Assembly (NCBI RefSeq): GCF_001612885.1
Contig: NZ_BDBH01000004.1
Location: 744,001 to 808,000, forward strand
DNA: 64,000 nt
Origin: Nocardia harenae NBRC 108248
GTDB lineage: Bacteria > Actinomycetota > Actinomycetes > Mycobacteriales > Mycobacteriaceae
Reading direction: 5' to 3'
Part shown: piece by piece, positions 43,857 through 52,953 of the stretch
Layout: the number at the start of each line of letters is the position of its first letter
Position numbering within the stretch: position 1 is the first letter of the stretch
The notes under the pieces: model-generated
Told to the model about the DNA's origin: nothing
The model's database searches: none
Seen by the model: the letters and a program-made list of their open reading frames with translations, nothing else
Position numbers and translations under genes: made by a program

Positions 43857-45131
43857 GTGAAGTTTCTGCTCGCGTTCAACGGGACCCGCGGCGACGTCCA
43901 GCCCGCCGTGGTCGCCGGTGCGGAACTGCAGCGGCGCGGGCACGACGTGGTACTCGGCGTCCCGCCCAACCTGGTGGAGTTCGCCGCCGCCGCCGGGCTG
44001 GACGCGCACCCCTTCGGCTACGACACCAGGGCGCACATGAACTCCGAGCCGGTACAGGCGGTGCTGCGCGGCGGCGGGCCCCGGCAGCGGCTACGCGCCC
44101 TCGCCGAGGTGCGCGATCTGGGTTGGGCGCAGGGCGTGCGCGACATGGGCACGCTCGCCGACGGCGCGGACGCCATCGTCACCGGCTTCGTCACCGAGCA
44201 GATCGGGCTCGCCTACGCCGACGCCCGCGGCATCCCCGGCGTGCTCATCCAGCACGCCCCCATCCGGCCCAACCGCAGCACGTTCCCCGTCCCCGGGGTC
44301 TCGCCGACCCTGCCCGGCCCGGTGAAGGCCGCGGGGTGGTGGGCCGCCGAGACCGCCATGTGGGCGCTGACCCGCAACCGGCAGAACGCGCTGCGCCGCG
44401 CGCTCGGCGCCCCCGCCCGCGCCCCGCGCTCTCCGCGCGCCACCGCGGAGATCCAGGTCTACGACCCCGTGCTCTGCCCTGAGCTGGCCCGCGAGTGGGC
44501 GGGCACGAACCGCCCGTTCACCGGCTTCCTCGACCTCACCGCGGACCAGCGCGCCCGCATCGGCACCGACTCCGGCGCCGACCTGCTGGAGTGGATCGAG
44601 CGCGGGGAGCCGCCGCTCTACGTCGGCTTCGGCAGCATGCCGATCGCCGACCCGGCCGCCACCGTCGCCGCGGTGACCGCGGCCTGCGCGCACTACGGGG
44701 TGAGGGCGCTGGTCAGCGGCGGCTGGCACGACCTGCCGGTGCCCGAGACCGAGACCATCCGCCCGGTCGGCGCCATCGACCACGGGCTGATCTTCCCGCG
44801 CTGCCGCGCCGTGCTGCACCACGGCGGCGCGGGCACCACCGCGGCCGCGCTGCGCGCCGGGGTGCCGAGCCTCATCGCCTGGATCGGCTCGGACCAGCCG
44901 TTCTGGGGGTCGGTCCTCGAGCGTTTCGGCGCGGGTGCCTGCACCAGGGCGCGTGGCCTCACCACCGAGCTCCTCATCGACAAGCTGCGCACCGTGCTAG
45001 CCCCGGAGACCGCGGCGGGAGCGAGGGCACTCGGCGCCCGGCTGCTCGGCCCCGACGAGGCCCGCACCCGCTGCGCCGACGCGCTGGAGGCGAGCCTGGA
45101 CCGCACGGCGGCGGGAGCGGGCGGGTGGTGA
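43857..45131 (+). CDS. GT1 (UGT-like) glycosyltransferase
   Basis: 424 residues, paralogous to the GT1 half of the divergent fusion ('KFLLAFNGTRGDVQPAVVAG', 'PPLYVGFGSMPIADP', 'VLHHGGAGTTAAALRAGVPSLIAW'). The family glycosylates lipids or natural products from nucleotide sugars. GTG 43857 with a GGGAG site 5 nt before. Its stop overlaps the next acyltransferase start by 4 nt, linking glycosylation and acylation in one operon. Confidence 0.92.
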   Translation: MKFLLAFNGTRGDVQPAVVAGAELQRRGHDVVLGVPPNLVEFAAAAGLDAHPFGYDTRAHMNSEPVQAVLRGGGPRQRLRALAEVRDLGWAQGVRDMGTLADGADAIVTGFVTEQIGLAYADARGIPGVLIQHAPIRPNRSTFPVPGVSPTLPGPVKAAGWWAAETAMWALTRNRQNALRRALGAPARAPRSPRATAEIQVYDPVLCPELAREWAGTNRPFTGFLDLTADQRARIGTDSGADLLEWIERGEPPLYVGFGSMPIADPAATVAAVTAACAHYGVRALVSGGWHDLPVPETETIRPVGAIDHGLIFPRCRAVLHHGGAGTTAAALRAGVPSLIAWIGSDQPFWGSVLERFGAGACTRARGLTTELLIDKLRTVLAPETAAGARALGARLLGPDEARTRCADALEASLDRTAAGAGGW

Positions 45132-46441
45132 CGCTGCGCGCGGCCCGGATGCAGCCGGAGGACAGCACCTACTGGTTCGTTCGCGAGGCATTCGGCTGGT
45201 CGGTGGTGCTGCAGCTGGTCTGGCGCTTTCCGCGCCCGCCGGAACCCGCGGCGCTGCGCGCCTTCGCCGCCGGGCTCGCCGACGGCGTGCTCTCGCGGCG
45301 CATCGTCGTCCCGCGCACCCCGCTGGCGCGGCCGCGCTGGCAGCACGAGCCGCACCCCGCCGTGCTGCTCACCGACCCCGGCGCCATCCCCGCGGGCAGC
45401 GTCGAGGCCTGGGCCGGCGCCGAACTCGACGGCGCCCCGCTCGATCCGGAGCGCCGCCCGAGCTGGCGGCTGCGCGGCACCGCGCTCGACGACGGCGGCT
45501 ACGCCCTCTCGCTCACCACCCTGCACCTGGTCGCCGACGGCCGCACCATGGTCACCGCCGCGCTGGACGCGCTGGCCGGAACCGCCGCCGACCCGCTCCA
45601 CCGCCGCCCCGAACCGCGCGCGCTCGCCGACACCGTCGACGGCATCGGCGTGCTCGGCGCCGCGGGTCGCGGCATCGCCCGCGCGGCCGCGGCAGCCACC
45701 CGAACCCGTTCCACCGCACCGGAGATCACCCGCGACCGGGGTCCCGCGCACGAGCGCGCCCCGCTGGCCCGCCCGGCCTGGACCACCGTCACCGTCGCCG
45801 CCGAGGCATGGGAGAAGGCAGCCCGCGCGCACGGCGGCACCCCGAACACGCTCTTCGTCGCGGTGCTGGCCGGGGTGCTGCGCGCCGCGGGCTACACCGG
45901 CACGCTGAAACTCGGCATCCCGGTGAGCACCCGCGCCGACGGCGACGACGAGCGCGGCAATGCCACCGCGGGCGTCTCGGTGCCGCTCGCGGGCGACCCA
46001 GCCCCCGGCGACGACCTCACCGCGCTGCGCCGCGCCTGCAAGGCGGCCTTCACCCGGCTCGCGGCCGGAAACCGCACGCCCCTGGTGCATCTCACCCCGC
46101 TGCTCGGGCTGCTGCCGACCAAGGCCGTGGTGAAGGCGGTGAGCTCCGGCTCCGGCATGCCGGACGCCGTCGCCTCCAACCTCGGCGACTTCCCGGCCGA
46201 GCTGGCCCGCGTCGGCGATGTCACCGCGAGCGCCGTCGCCTTCCGCGGCACCGCCCAGGGCGTCGACCCGGCACTCCCCTACCGCTTCGGTGACGGGGTG
46301 CAGTCCTGGCTGCTCCGCATCGGCGGCTCGATCACCTTCTCGGTCGCGGCATTCGACGAGCAACACTTCCCCGGCGACACCCTGCGCACCCTGCTCGGGG
46401 CCGAACTCGACCGCTGGGGCGTGCCCCGGGTGCTGTGGTGA
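45128..46441 (+). CDS. HxxxDG acyltransferase-like protein (WS/DGAT or PapA5-like)
   Basis: 437 residues. N-terminal 'DSTYWFVREAFGWSVVLQLVWRF', motif 'LTTLHLVADGRTMV' (HxxxDG), C-terminal 'PDAVASNLGDFPAELARVGDVTAS' and 'FDEQHFPGDTLRTLL', characteristic of condensation-fold acyltransferases related to PapA5 and WS/DGAT. GTG 45128 (or 45125) overlaps the GT1 stop. Probably acylates the glycosylated product; acyl donor unknown. Confidence 0.8.
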   Translation: MTLRAARMQPEDSTYWFVREAFGWSVVLQLVWRFPRPPEPAALRAFAAGLADGVLSRRIVVPRTPLARPRWQHEPHPAVLLTDPGAIPAGSVEAWAGAELDGAPLDPERRPSWRLRGTALDDGGYALSLTTLHLVADGRTMVTAALDALAGTAADPLHRRPEPRALADTVDGIGVLGAAGRGIARAAAAATRTRSTAPEITRDRGPAHERAPLARPAWTTVTVAAEAWEKAARAHGGTPNTLFVAVLAGVLRAAGYTGTLKLGIPVSTRADGDDERGNATAGVSVPLAGDPAPGDDLTALRRACKAAFTRLAAGNRTPLVHLTPLLGLLPTKAVVKAVSSGSGMPDAVASNLGDFPAELARVGDVTASAVAFRGTAQGVDPALPYRFGDGVQSWLLRIGGSITFSVAAFDEQHFPGDTLRTLLGAELDRWGVPRVLW

Positions 46442-46506
46442 ATCCCAGCGATCACCGCCCGACCGGCGGAGATGCGATCCCGCCGCGGAGCCACTACCCT
46501 GCGGGA

Positions 46507-47829
46507 ATGGACCGTGTTGCCGGAGCAGACGAGTCATACCTCCTCGCCGAACGGCTTTTCGGGATGTCGGCGCCGATCCAGTACGCCTGGATCTTCCCCG
46601 CCGCGCCCGATCCCGCCGCGCTGGCCCGATTCGGGGATCAGCTGGCCGCCGGGCTACTGAGCCGCAAGGTGGTTCCCGCGGTGGTGCCGTTCGCCAGGCA
46701 CCGCTGGGTCCGCTCGCCGCACCCGCCGGTGCTGCGCATCGAACCGGAGCCGGTGCCGGATGCCGAGATCGGCGCCTGGGCCGACCGCACCCTGCGCACC
46801 GCCGACCTCGACCCGGCCGCCGGGCGCGGCTGGCAGCTCGTCGGCGCCGACACGGTGTCCGGGAAATTCGTGCTCTCCCTGCTGATCTCGCATATGGTGG
46901 CCGACGGCCAAGGGCTCTACAACGCCCTCGCCGCCGCGCACGCGGGCACCTCCGTGAGCGGGCTGCCCACCGAGGACCAGGTGCGCGGCTGGCCCAGAGT
47001 CCGCGCCGACCTGAAGGATTCGCGCACCGCGCTCGCCGAGGCGGCGTCGTCGGCCAGGGTGATCGGCACCGAGCTGTGGCGGCAACGCAAGGCCGCCAGG
47101 CCCGCCGCCGCGCCGAAGGCCGCGCCGCGCTCGGGAACCGCGCAGTCCGGCTCCACCCTGGCCATCGTCGACGTCGACCGGCACGCCTGGACCGCCGCCG
47201 CGACGGCCGCGGGCGGCACCGGCGCCAGCCTCTTCACCGCGCTGCTCGGCGGCCTGGTGCGCCGCTCCGGCTACCCGCTCGCCCCCGACGGGCTGCTCAA
47301 GGTCTGCATCGCGGTGAGCAATCGGGAGGACGGCGACGACCGCGCCAATGCCTCCGGCGGCGTCTGGATCCGGGTGCCGGGCGAGATCGGCCCCGACAGC
47401 GGGCTCGCCGAGATCCGCGCGCTCAGCAAGCAGGCCTTCATCGAGTATCGCTCGCGCGACGACAAGCTCACCGAGAACCTGCAGCCGGTGGTCCGGCTGC
47501 TGCCCAAGGCGGTCATCCGCAGGCTCATGCGTTCCGTGCCCGGCCCCGACACCACCGTCTCGAACCTCGGCGCCGCCCCGGACAGCGCGCTGGAGATCGG
47601 CGGGCAGCGCGCCGAGTCCTTCGCCATCCGCGCCATCATGCAGGGGCAATCCCCCGCCGAGCGGCGCAGGCAGGGCCCGGCCATCGCCGCCTGGGCGGTG
47701 GAGTACGACGACAAGCTCACGCTCACCTTCTTCGGCATCGACCCGGACCACTTCGGCGACGCCGAGCAGCTGCGCAAGGCGATCGCCGCCGAGCTCGATT
47801 CCTGGGGGTTGGCGGGCACGCACTGGTGA
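46507..47829 (+). CDS. HxxxDG acyltransferase-like protein, paralogue
   Basis: 440 residues, similar in plan to the preceding gene: 'DESYLLAERLFGMSAPIQYAWIF', 'LISHMVADGQGLYNAL' (HxxxDG), 'KVCIAVSNREDGDDRANASGGVW', 'TTVSNLGAAPDSALEIGG'. ATG 46507 with no strong SD; a longer GTG start at 46435 lies inside the previous gene and is less likely. Third gene of the GT1-acyltransferase-acyltransferase operon; a convergent AraC gene follows after 4 nt. Confidence 0.8.
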   Translation: MDRVAGADESYLLAERLFGMSAPIQYAWIFPAAPDPAALARFGDQLAAGLLSRKVVPAVVPFARHRWVRSPHPPVLRIEPEPVPDAEIGAWADRTLRTADLDPAAGRGWQLVGADTVSGKFVLSLLISHMVADGQGLYNALAAAHAGTSVSGLPTEDQVRGWPRVRADLKDSRTALAEAASSARVIGTELWRQRKAARPAAAPKAAPRSGTAQSGSTLAIVDVDRHAWTAAATAAGGTGASLFTALLGGLVRRSGYPLAPDGLLKVCIAVSNREDGDDRANASGGVWIRVPGEIGPDSGLAEIRALSKQAFIEYRSRDDKLTENLQPVVRLLPKAVIRRLMRSVPGPDTTVSNLGAAPDSALEIGGQRAESFAIRAIMQGQSPAERRRQGPAIAAWAVEYDDKLTLTFFGIDPDHFGDAEQLRKAIAAELDSWGLAGTHW

Positions 47830-47833
47830 GGGT

Positions 47834-48913
47834 TCAGCGCAGCCGCTGCCGCCTGGCCGCGAACTCCGCCCGCCGCCGGGCCGGGGTGGTGCCGGTCCAC
47901 CGCTTGTACGCGTGGATGAAGCTGGCCGCCTCCGCGTAGCCGAGCCGCACCGCGATCTCCTCCACCGAGTCGCTGGTCTCGGCGAGCAGCCGGTCGGCGG
48001 TGGCGTGCCTGGCCTGGTCCAGCAGCACCCGGAAGCTGGTCCCCGCCGCGGCCAGCCTGCGGCGCAGCGTGCGCGGGCTGACGCTGGCCCGCGCCGCCAG
48101 GTCCTCGAACGAGGGCGCGCCGCCGCCCGGTGCTGCCAACCGGGACCGGAGCTCGCGCGCCAGCGCCGCCGCGTGGGGGTCGCGGCGGCGGGCCAGCAGC
48201 GCCCGGCACTGCTCGATACAGCGGGCGTGCGTCTCGGCGTCGGCGTGCGGCAGCGGCCGGTCGAGCACCTCGACCGGGAAATCCACCGAGCTGCCCGGCT
48301 GGCCGTAGCGCAGCGGGCGGCCCATGAGCCGCTCCAGCGCCGCGGCGTGCGCGGGCTCGGGGTAGGAGAGCCGCACCGCGCTCGGCAACTCCGCAGCACC
48401 CGTCAGCTCGGCGATCACCGAGAACCCGGCGAGCAGGTCGCGCTCGATGATCAGCGGGCGCAGCTCCTCGGGCAGCCCGTGGTCCAGGTAGTGCACCCGG
48501 AGCAGCTCCTCGTTCACCTCGATCCGCGCACCGCCGAAGGCGTAGCTGAGCTCCCAGTACTCCACCGCGACGCGCAGCGCCGCCCCCACCGTCGCGCTGG
48601 TCAAGCAGGCGTAGCCGTACACCCCGAGCGTGCTCACCCCGTGGTAGCGGCCGAGCGCGAGGCCGAGCGCGGGCGGGTTGCCCAACCCGGTCGCCAGGTT
48701 GCGCAGCGCCGTCAGCTCCTGCCTGGCCGAGACCACCGAATCCGGCCCGAGCAGCTCCGGGGTGCGCACCCCGGTGCCCGCCAGCACCACGGCCGGCGAA
48801 AGCCCGCGCTCCAGCGCGAACTCGACGATAATGGCGATACCGAGCCCGGCGCGCGGGGTCTCGGCGGCGATCTCGCCGGTCGCCCGGTACGGCCGCGGTC
48901 TTCCGGTGGGCAT
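47834..48913 (-). CDS. AraC-family regulator (OruR/VirS type)
   Basis: 359 residues. N-terminal 'arabinose-binding-like' domain of the OruR/VirS group (residues about 25-210), C-terminal AraC DNA-binding domain with 'LAARASVSPRTLRRRLAAAG' and 'EEIAVRLGYAEAASFIHAYKRWTGTTP'. ATG 48913 preferred over GTG 48922. Convergent with the glycolipid operon; it might regulate that locus, but the layout does not prove this. Confidence 0.9.
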   Translation of the reverse strand: MPTGRPRPYRATGEIAAETPRAGLGIAIIVEFALERGLSPAVVLAGTGVRTPELLGPDSVVSARQELTALRNLATGLGNPPALGLALGRYHGVSTLGVYGYACLTSATVGAALRVAVEYWELSYAFGGARIEVNEELLRVHYLDHGLPEELRPLIIERDLLAGFSVIAELTGAAELPSAVRLSYPEPAHAAALERLMGRPLRYGQPGSSVDFPVEVLDRPLPHADAETHARCIEQCRALLARRRDPHAAALARELRSRLAAPGGGAPSFEDLAARASVSPRTLRRRLAAAGTSFRVLLDQARHATADRLLAETSDSVEEIAVRLGYAEAASFIHAYKRWTGTTPARRRAEFAARRQRLR

Positions 48914-49047
48914 GAATCGCACCCTAGCGACTCTTCCGCAACCGAATGGCCGGTTTAATCAATTCGTTGTCCGGCACTATCCTTCTGCCCGGCTCCGGAC
49001 CGGCTTAGGTTCACCTGAGGTTCGTGGTGTCCCCGAGGAGCAATCGT

Positions 49048-49947
49048 ATGCAGCCCACCAAGGTCGCCGTCATCGGCTCCGGTGCCGTCGGCACCGATCT
49101 GCTGATGAAGGTGCTGCACGGCGCCCCCGGCCTGGAGATGGCGGCCCTGATCGGCATCGACCCCGACTCCCCCGGACTCGCGCAGGCCGCCGAGCTCGGC
49201 ATCCCCACCTCGTCGCGCGGGCTGGCCGGGCTGCTCGCCATGCCGCACTTCGCCGAGATCGAGCTGGTCTTCGACGCCACCACCACGGGGGCGCACCGCG
49301 CCAATGTCATCGCGCTGGCCGAGCGCGGCAAGCGGATCGTGCACCTGACCCAGTCCGCGCTCGGTGTCCGGGTGGTGCCGGGGGTCAATCTGGACGCGCA
49401 TGTCGGCGCGGGCAATATCAACGTGCTGACCGGCAGTGCCCAGGCCACCGTTCCCCTGGTCGCCGCCATCGTCACGGTGACTCCGGTGCTGGAGGCGGTG
49501 GTCGACGCCGTGGTCGCCGGGGCAGGCGCCCGGTCCATTACCAGGGACCGGATCGCCGCGGTCACCGATACCACCGCGCACGCGCTCACTGCCGTCGGCG
49601 GCGCGCGGAGCGGCCGCGCCTCGGTCAGCCCGGACCGCAGCGACCCGCCGCGCGCCCCCGTGACCACGTTGCGCGCCGCCGTCGGCGAGCTCGACCGGCG
49701 CGGCCGGGCCGCGGTCACCGCCGCCGTCCGGGAGGCCGCGAGCCGGGTCGCCTGCTACTCTCCCGGCTTCCGTCTCACCGGGGAGGTCGCGATCGAGCAG
49801 GTCCGGGCGCGCACCGACGAGGTGACCGTGGGGCTGGAGCTCACCGGCGCAGGCGCGCACCTGCCCGTGCACGCGGGCAACCTCGACCTCATGACCGCGG
49901 CGGCCGTCCGGATCGCGGAGCGGGTCGCGGTCAGCGCGGCGCGCTGA
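49048..49947 (+). CDS. acetaldehyde dehydrogenase (acetylating)-like, catalytic Cys missing
   Basis: 299 residues with the MhpF/DmpF/HsaG plan: Rossmann start 'KVAVIGSGAVGTDLLMKVL', 'LVFDATTTGAHRANV', 'GVNLDAHVGAGNINVLTG', and C-terminal 'LDLMTAAAVRIAERVA'. These enzymes convert acetaldehyde plus CoA to acetyl-CoA via a Cys thioester in 'TCGGQATIP'; here it reads 'TGSAQATVP', so residue 129 is Gly. No partner aldolase (MhpE/HsaF) is adjacent. ATG 49048 has GAGGAG upstream. It is probably not an acetylating dehydrogenase; an aldehyde-binding or NAD(P)-dependent role is unknown. Confidence 0.82.
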   Translation: MQPTKVAVIGSGAVGTDLLMKVLHGAPGLEMAALIGIDPDSPGLAQAAELGIPTSSRGLAGLLAMPHFAEIELVFDATTTGAHRANVIALAERGKRIVHLTQSALGVRVVPGVNLDAHVGAGNINVLTGSAQATVPLVAAIVTVTPVLEAVVDAVVAGAGARSITRDRIAAVTDTTAHALTAVGGARSGRASVSPDRSDPPRAPVTTLRAAVGELDRRGRAAVTAAVREAASRVACYSPGFRLTGEVAIEQVRARTDEVTVGLELTGAGAHLPVHAGNLDLMTAAAVRIAERVAVSAAR

Positions 49948-51643
49948 ACGTCACGGTGACGGGAACGTCGTCCTGCCAGGGCTGGCGCGTCACCATGTCG
50001 GCCACGTTCACCTCGCCGCGCTCGAACTCGCCGGTGGCGGCGTCGACCAGCCGGTAGCTCTGGGTCTGCCGCTGAATCGGCTGCGCGTCCAGCAGCACCA
50101 CCCGCACCTCGCCCGGCTCGAACCCGCAGCGCTCCTGCAGCGCCGCGATGAGCTGTTCACTGTGCATGTGCCCGTCGCCGAAGTTCCAGCCGAGCGCGGT
50201 GCTGCAGATGCGCTCGCCGTCGGTGATCACGTACTCGCCCTGCCGCCCCTCCGGCATGGCCCGGTGCACCAGCGTGAAGAGCGCGCGGCCGTGCGTGTTC
50301 ATGGCACGGAAGGCGTAGCCGAGATATTGCAGGATCTCCGCCCTTCCCTCGCCGTAGAACTTCTCCAGCTGCGCCTGCGGCATGGCCGCGATGGCGACCA
50401 CGTGCTTCCCGATCTTCGCCGCCCCCGACGGCTTCACGCACCACACCGTGGTGTCCCAGTTCCCGGCGTAGTACCGCATCCCCGGCAGGAACGAGACCCG
50501 CCGCGGGAACAGATTCCCGGTGATCACCACCGCCGCGCTCACCGCGGGGAGCAGCAGCACCGCCGGATGCTCCAGATCACCGAGCCCGACCTCGGCGTTC
50601 CCCACGAACAGCGTCACGATCCCGATGATCATGAACACGTTCCACTCCAGCGGCACCCCCATCGGGATAGCCGTCAGGATCACCAGGTGGAAGCTCACCA
50701 TGATGGCCGCCGCGACCGCGGTGACCCAGCTGCCCGTCGCGAAGAAGAGCACCACCGGCACCAGCAGCTCCACCGCCGTCCCGCCGTGCGCGAAGAACCG
50801 CGCCCGGCGCCCCGGCCGCAGATCGTCCGGGAAGTCCTCGAAGAACGAGCGCTTGAGCCGCTTGGAGCGGACCATCGGGCTGTTCGACATCATGGTCGCC
50901 ACCACGAACGGGAAGTGCTTGTTCAGCTTCGAGGTGGCGGCGCCCATCCAGATCACCACGAAGATCAGCTTGGCCGCCACGATCAGGTCGGCGCCGGTGA
51001 AAAGGAATGTGACGGTGAGGGTTCCGTACACCTCGCCGCGGGCGGCGAGGAAGATCACCTTGTCGCGCAGCGCGAGCACCGCGAGCAGGGCGAGGACAAG
51101 CGCGATCTGCCAGACCGGCAGCAGGCCGACGCCGTACCCCGGATTCGGGCGCGTGCCATCGCTGCACAGCGCGATCACCACCGCGATCAGCAGCGCCGCG
51201 TACAGCGCCACATCCACCGGCGTCCGCGCGGTGCCCTCGGTCAACGGGATCCGCGGCCACGGCGGCAGCCGGATCGTGCGCGGCCGCAGCCAGTACAGGA
51301 TCGACCCCATGGGCGGGTTGTACCGATTGTTCAGCGGTCCGAACCCGCAGCCCAGCCCGACCACCTCGAACAGCAGGGTGAACAGGACGACCTTCTGGAA
51401 GACGATCGGCTCGGTCCACCACTGCGAGATCGGGCCGTCGATGCCCTCCGTGGACAGCGCGATCAGGTACAGGGCCAGCAGGTAGGCCAGGATCTTGCCG
51501 ACGTAGAACAGGTGCAGCACCACCGGCGTGCCGAATCCGACCTCGGCCCAGTGCCTGGCCATGGGGCGGATGCGCTCGGCCCTGGTGCCCGCGCGCCAGC
51601 TCTCCAGGTCGACGACCGGCAGGTCTGGGGTGCGAAAACCCAT
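49931..51643 (-). CDS. DUF3556 transmembrane protein
   Basis: 570 residues. The N-terminal 430 residues hold about ten membrane helices; 'GFGPLNNRYNPPMGSILYWLRP' and 'SKLNKHFPFVVATMMSNSPM' are typical of the DUF3556 family of mycolic-acid actinobacteria. The C-terminal 140 residues form a soluble domain ('GERICSTALGWNFGDGHMH'). Function unknown. ATG 51643 (MGFRTP) is used. Its 3' end overlaps the aldehyde dehydrogenase-like gene by 17 nt (convergent). Confidence 0.85.
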   Translation of the reverse strand: MGFRTPDLPVVDLESWRAGTRAERIRPMARHWAEVGFGTPVVLHLFYVGKILAYLLALYLIALSTEGIDGPISQWWTEPIVFQKVVLFTLLFEVVGLGCGFGPLNNRYNPPMGSILYWLRPRTIRLPPWPRIPLTEGTARTPVDVALYAALLIAVVIALCSDGTRPNPGYGVGLLPVWQIALVLALLAVLALRDKVIFLAARGEVYGTLTVTFLFTGADLIVAAKLIFVVIWMGAATSKLNKHFPFVVATMMSNSPMVRSKRLKRSFFEDFPDDLRPGRRARFFAHGGTAVELLVPVVLFFATGSWVTAVAAAIMVSFHLVILTAIPMGVPLEWNVFMIIGIVTLFVGNAEVGLGDLEHPAVLLLPAVSAAVVITGNLFPRRVSFLPGMRYYAGNWDTTVWCVKPSGAAKIGKHVVAIAAMPQAQLEKFYGEGRAEILQYLGYAFRAMNTHGRALFTLVHRAMPEGRQGEYVITDGERICSTALGWNFGDGHMHSEQLIAALQERCGFEPGEVRVVLLDAQPIQRQTQSYRLVDAATGEFERGEVNVADMVTRQPWQDDVPVTVTFSAPR

Positions 51644-51713
51644 CGGGAACCTCCGCGTCGCGCATCCGGGCCGGGTGGCCCCGGTCACGGTGACACGTGT
51701 TGCAGTTTGCTGT

Positions 51714-51727
51714 CAATCGTTTGATTG
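51714..51727. promoter_or_regulatory. inverted repeat CAATC-GTTT-GATTG
   Basis: A 5-4-5 inverted repeat in the 277-bp divergent gap between DUF3556 and the AraC gene, with ACACGTGT at 51693-51700 nearby. A weak operator candidate. Confidence 0.3.
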
Positions 51728-51920
51728 GATTCCGGTCGGCCGTGACCGAGATGCGCCAGACCCGGGAGCGTGTTCAGCGGGTACAGGGCGGCATCGGCGA
51801 AGACCTCCGCGCGCGGACGTGGGCGCACGCTCTGTGCTCAGAGTGCACGCGGGCCGCCGAGGGCTCCGGCACGATCTACATTCGGGAACCGAACGGTTGG
51901 AAACAGGTGAGGAGGCAGCG

Positions 51921-52857
51921 ATGGCCGTCGTGTTCCGATCGAGCGACTACGCGCCGGAGGATCGAGCGGACGCCACGCGCGTCGCGATGCAGGAGCAGTC
52001 GGTGCCGTCCTGGGTGATACTGCCCGACCCGGACGCCGTCGACTCGCTCATGCAGGTCTGGATGTACGGTCAGGCCTGCATCTTCCGGGCCGAGGTGACC
52101 GGGTTCCGGCTGCTGCGCTCGCCACGGCAGGTGCGGACCGGGCCCGCCGAGATGCTGTCGATGACCGTGCAGGATGCCAGCACCGGCCTGCTCGGGCAGT
52201 ACGGAAACCAGCAGGTGCTGCGCCCCGGCGAGCTGTTCCTCACCGACCTGAACGCGCCCTACGACTACGGGCAGCCCACCTACGGCAGCTCCTCCTGCCT
52301 GCAGGTGCCGATCGAATCGCTCGGGCTGCCGCACGAGGTGGTGCGCGACGCCGCGACCCGGCTGACCGCCAGCCCGCTGTACACGCTGGTCACGACCCAT
52401 ATCGGCGAGCTGACCCGGCGCGCGGAGGAGCTCTCCGCCGAGCCGGCCGCCGCCGCGCTCGGCACCACCGCGACCGACCTGGTCCGCACCCTGCTCGCCT
52501 CCGCCTACGACATGGCCTACGCGCGCGGGCTGATGGCGGAGATGCTGCTGCCGCGCATCCGCGGCTACGTCCGCGGGCACCTGGGCGACCCGGAGCTGAC
52601 CCCGGCCCGGATCGCGCGGGCGCACGACATCTCGGTGCGCAGGCTGTTCCAGCTCTGCGCGGAGGCCGGGTTCAGCCTGGAGCAGTGGATCATCGAGGAG
52701 CGGCTGGCCCGCGCCCGCGACGACTTGCTGCGCGATCCGAACGCGCCGGTCGCCGCCGTCGCCCGCCGCTGGGGCTTCGTGAACCACGCGCACTTCAGCC
52801 GACGCTTCCGAGCCGCCTACGCGTTCTCCCCCGGGAGGCGCGCCGCGCCGCGCGTGA
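51921..52857 (+). CDS. AraC-family regulator with apparent 3' frameshift
   Basis: About 312 residues: N-terminal AraC_binding_2-like sensor (e.g. 'LLGQYGNQQVLRPGELFLTD') and C-terminal double HTH ('ARIARAHDISVRRLFQLCAEAG', 'VAAVARRWGFVNHAHFSRRFRAAYAFSP'). ATG 51921 has GGAGG 5 nt away. Literally read, the frame continues with no stop to 54185 through the next gene. Dropping one C from the C5 run at 52828-52832 would give 'SPGGAPRRA' and a stop at 52855-52857, the normal end for the family. So either a +1 frameshift mutation, a sequencing error, or a true read-through. Confidence 0.75.
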
Positions 52858-52953
52858 CGCCGAGGGCACAGAACCGTGCGCTGGGAGTCGGCCAGGGCAG
52901 CCGCACCCGGCTTAGCGTGTGCGCGTCGCCCCCTTCGAACCGGAGAACCCGCC

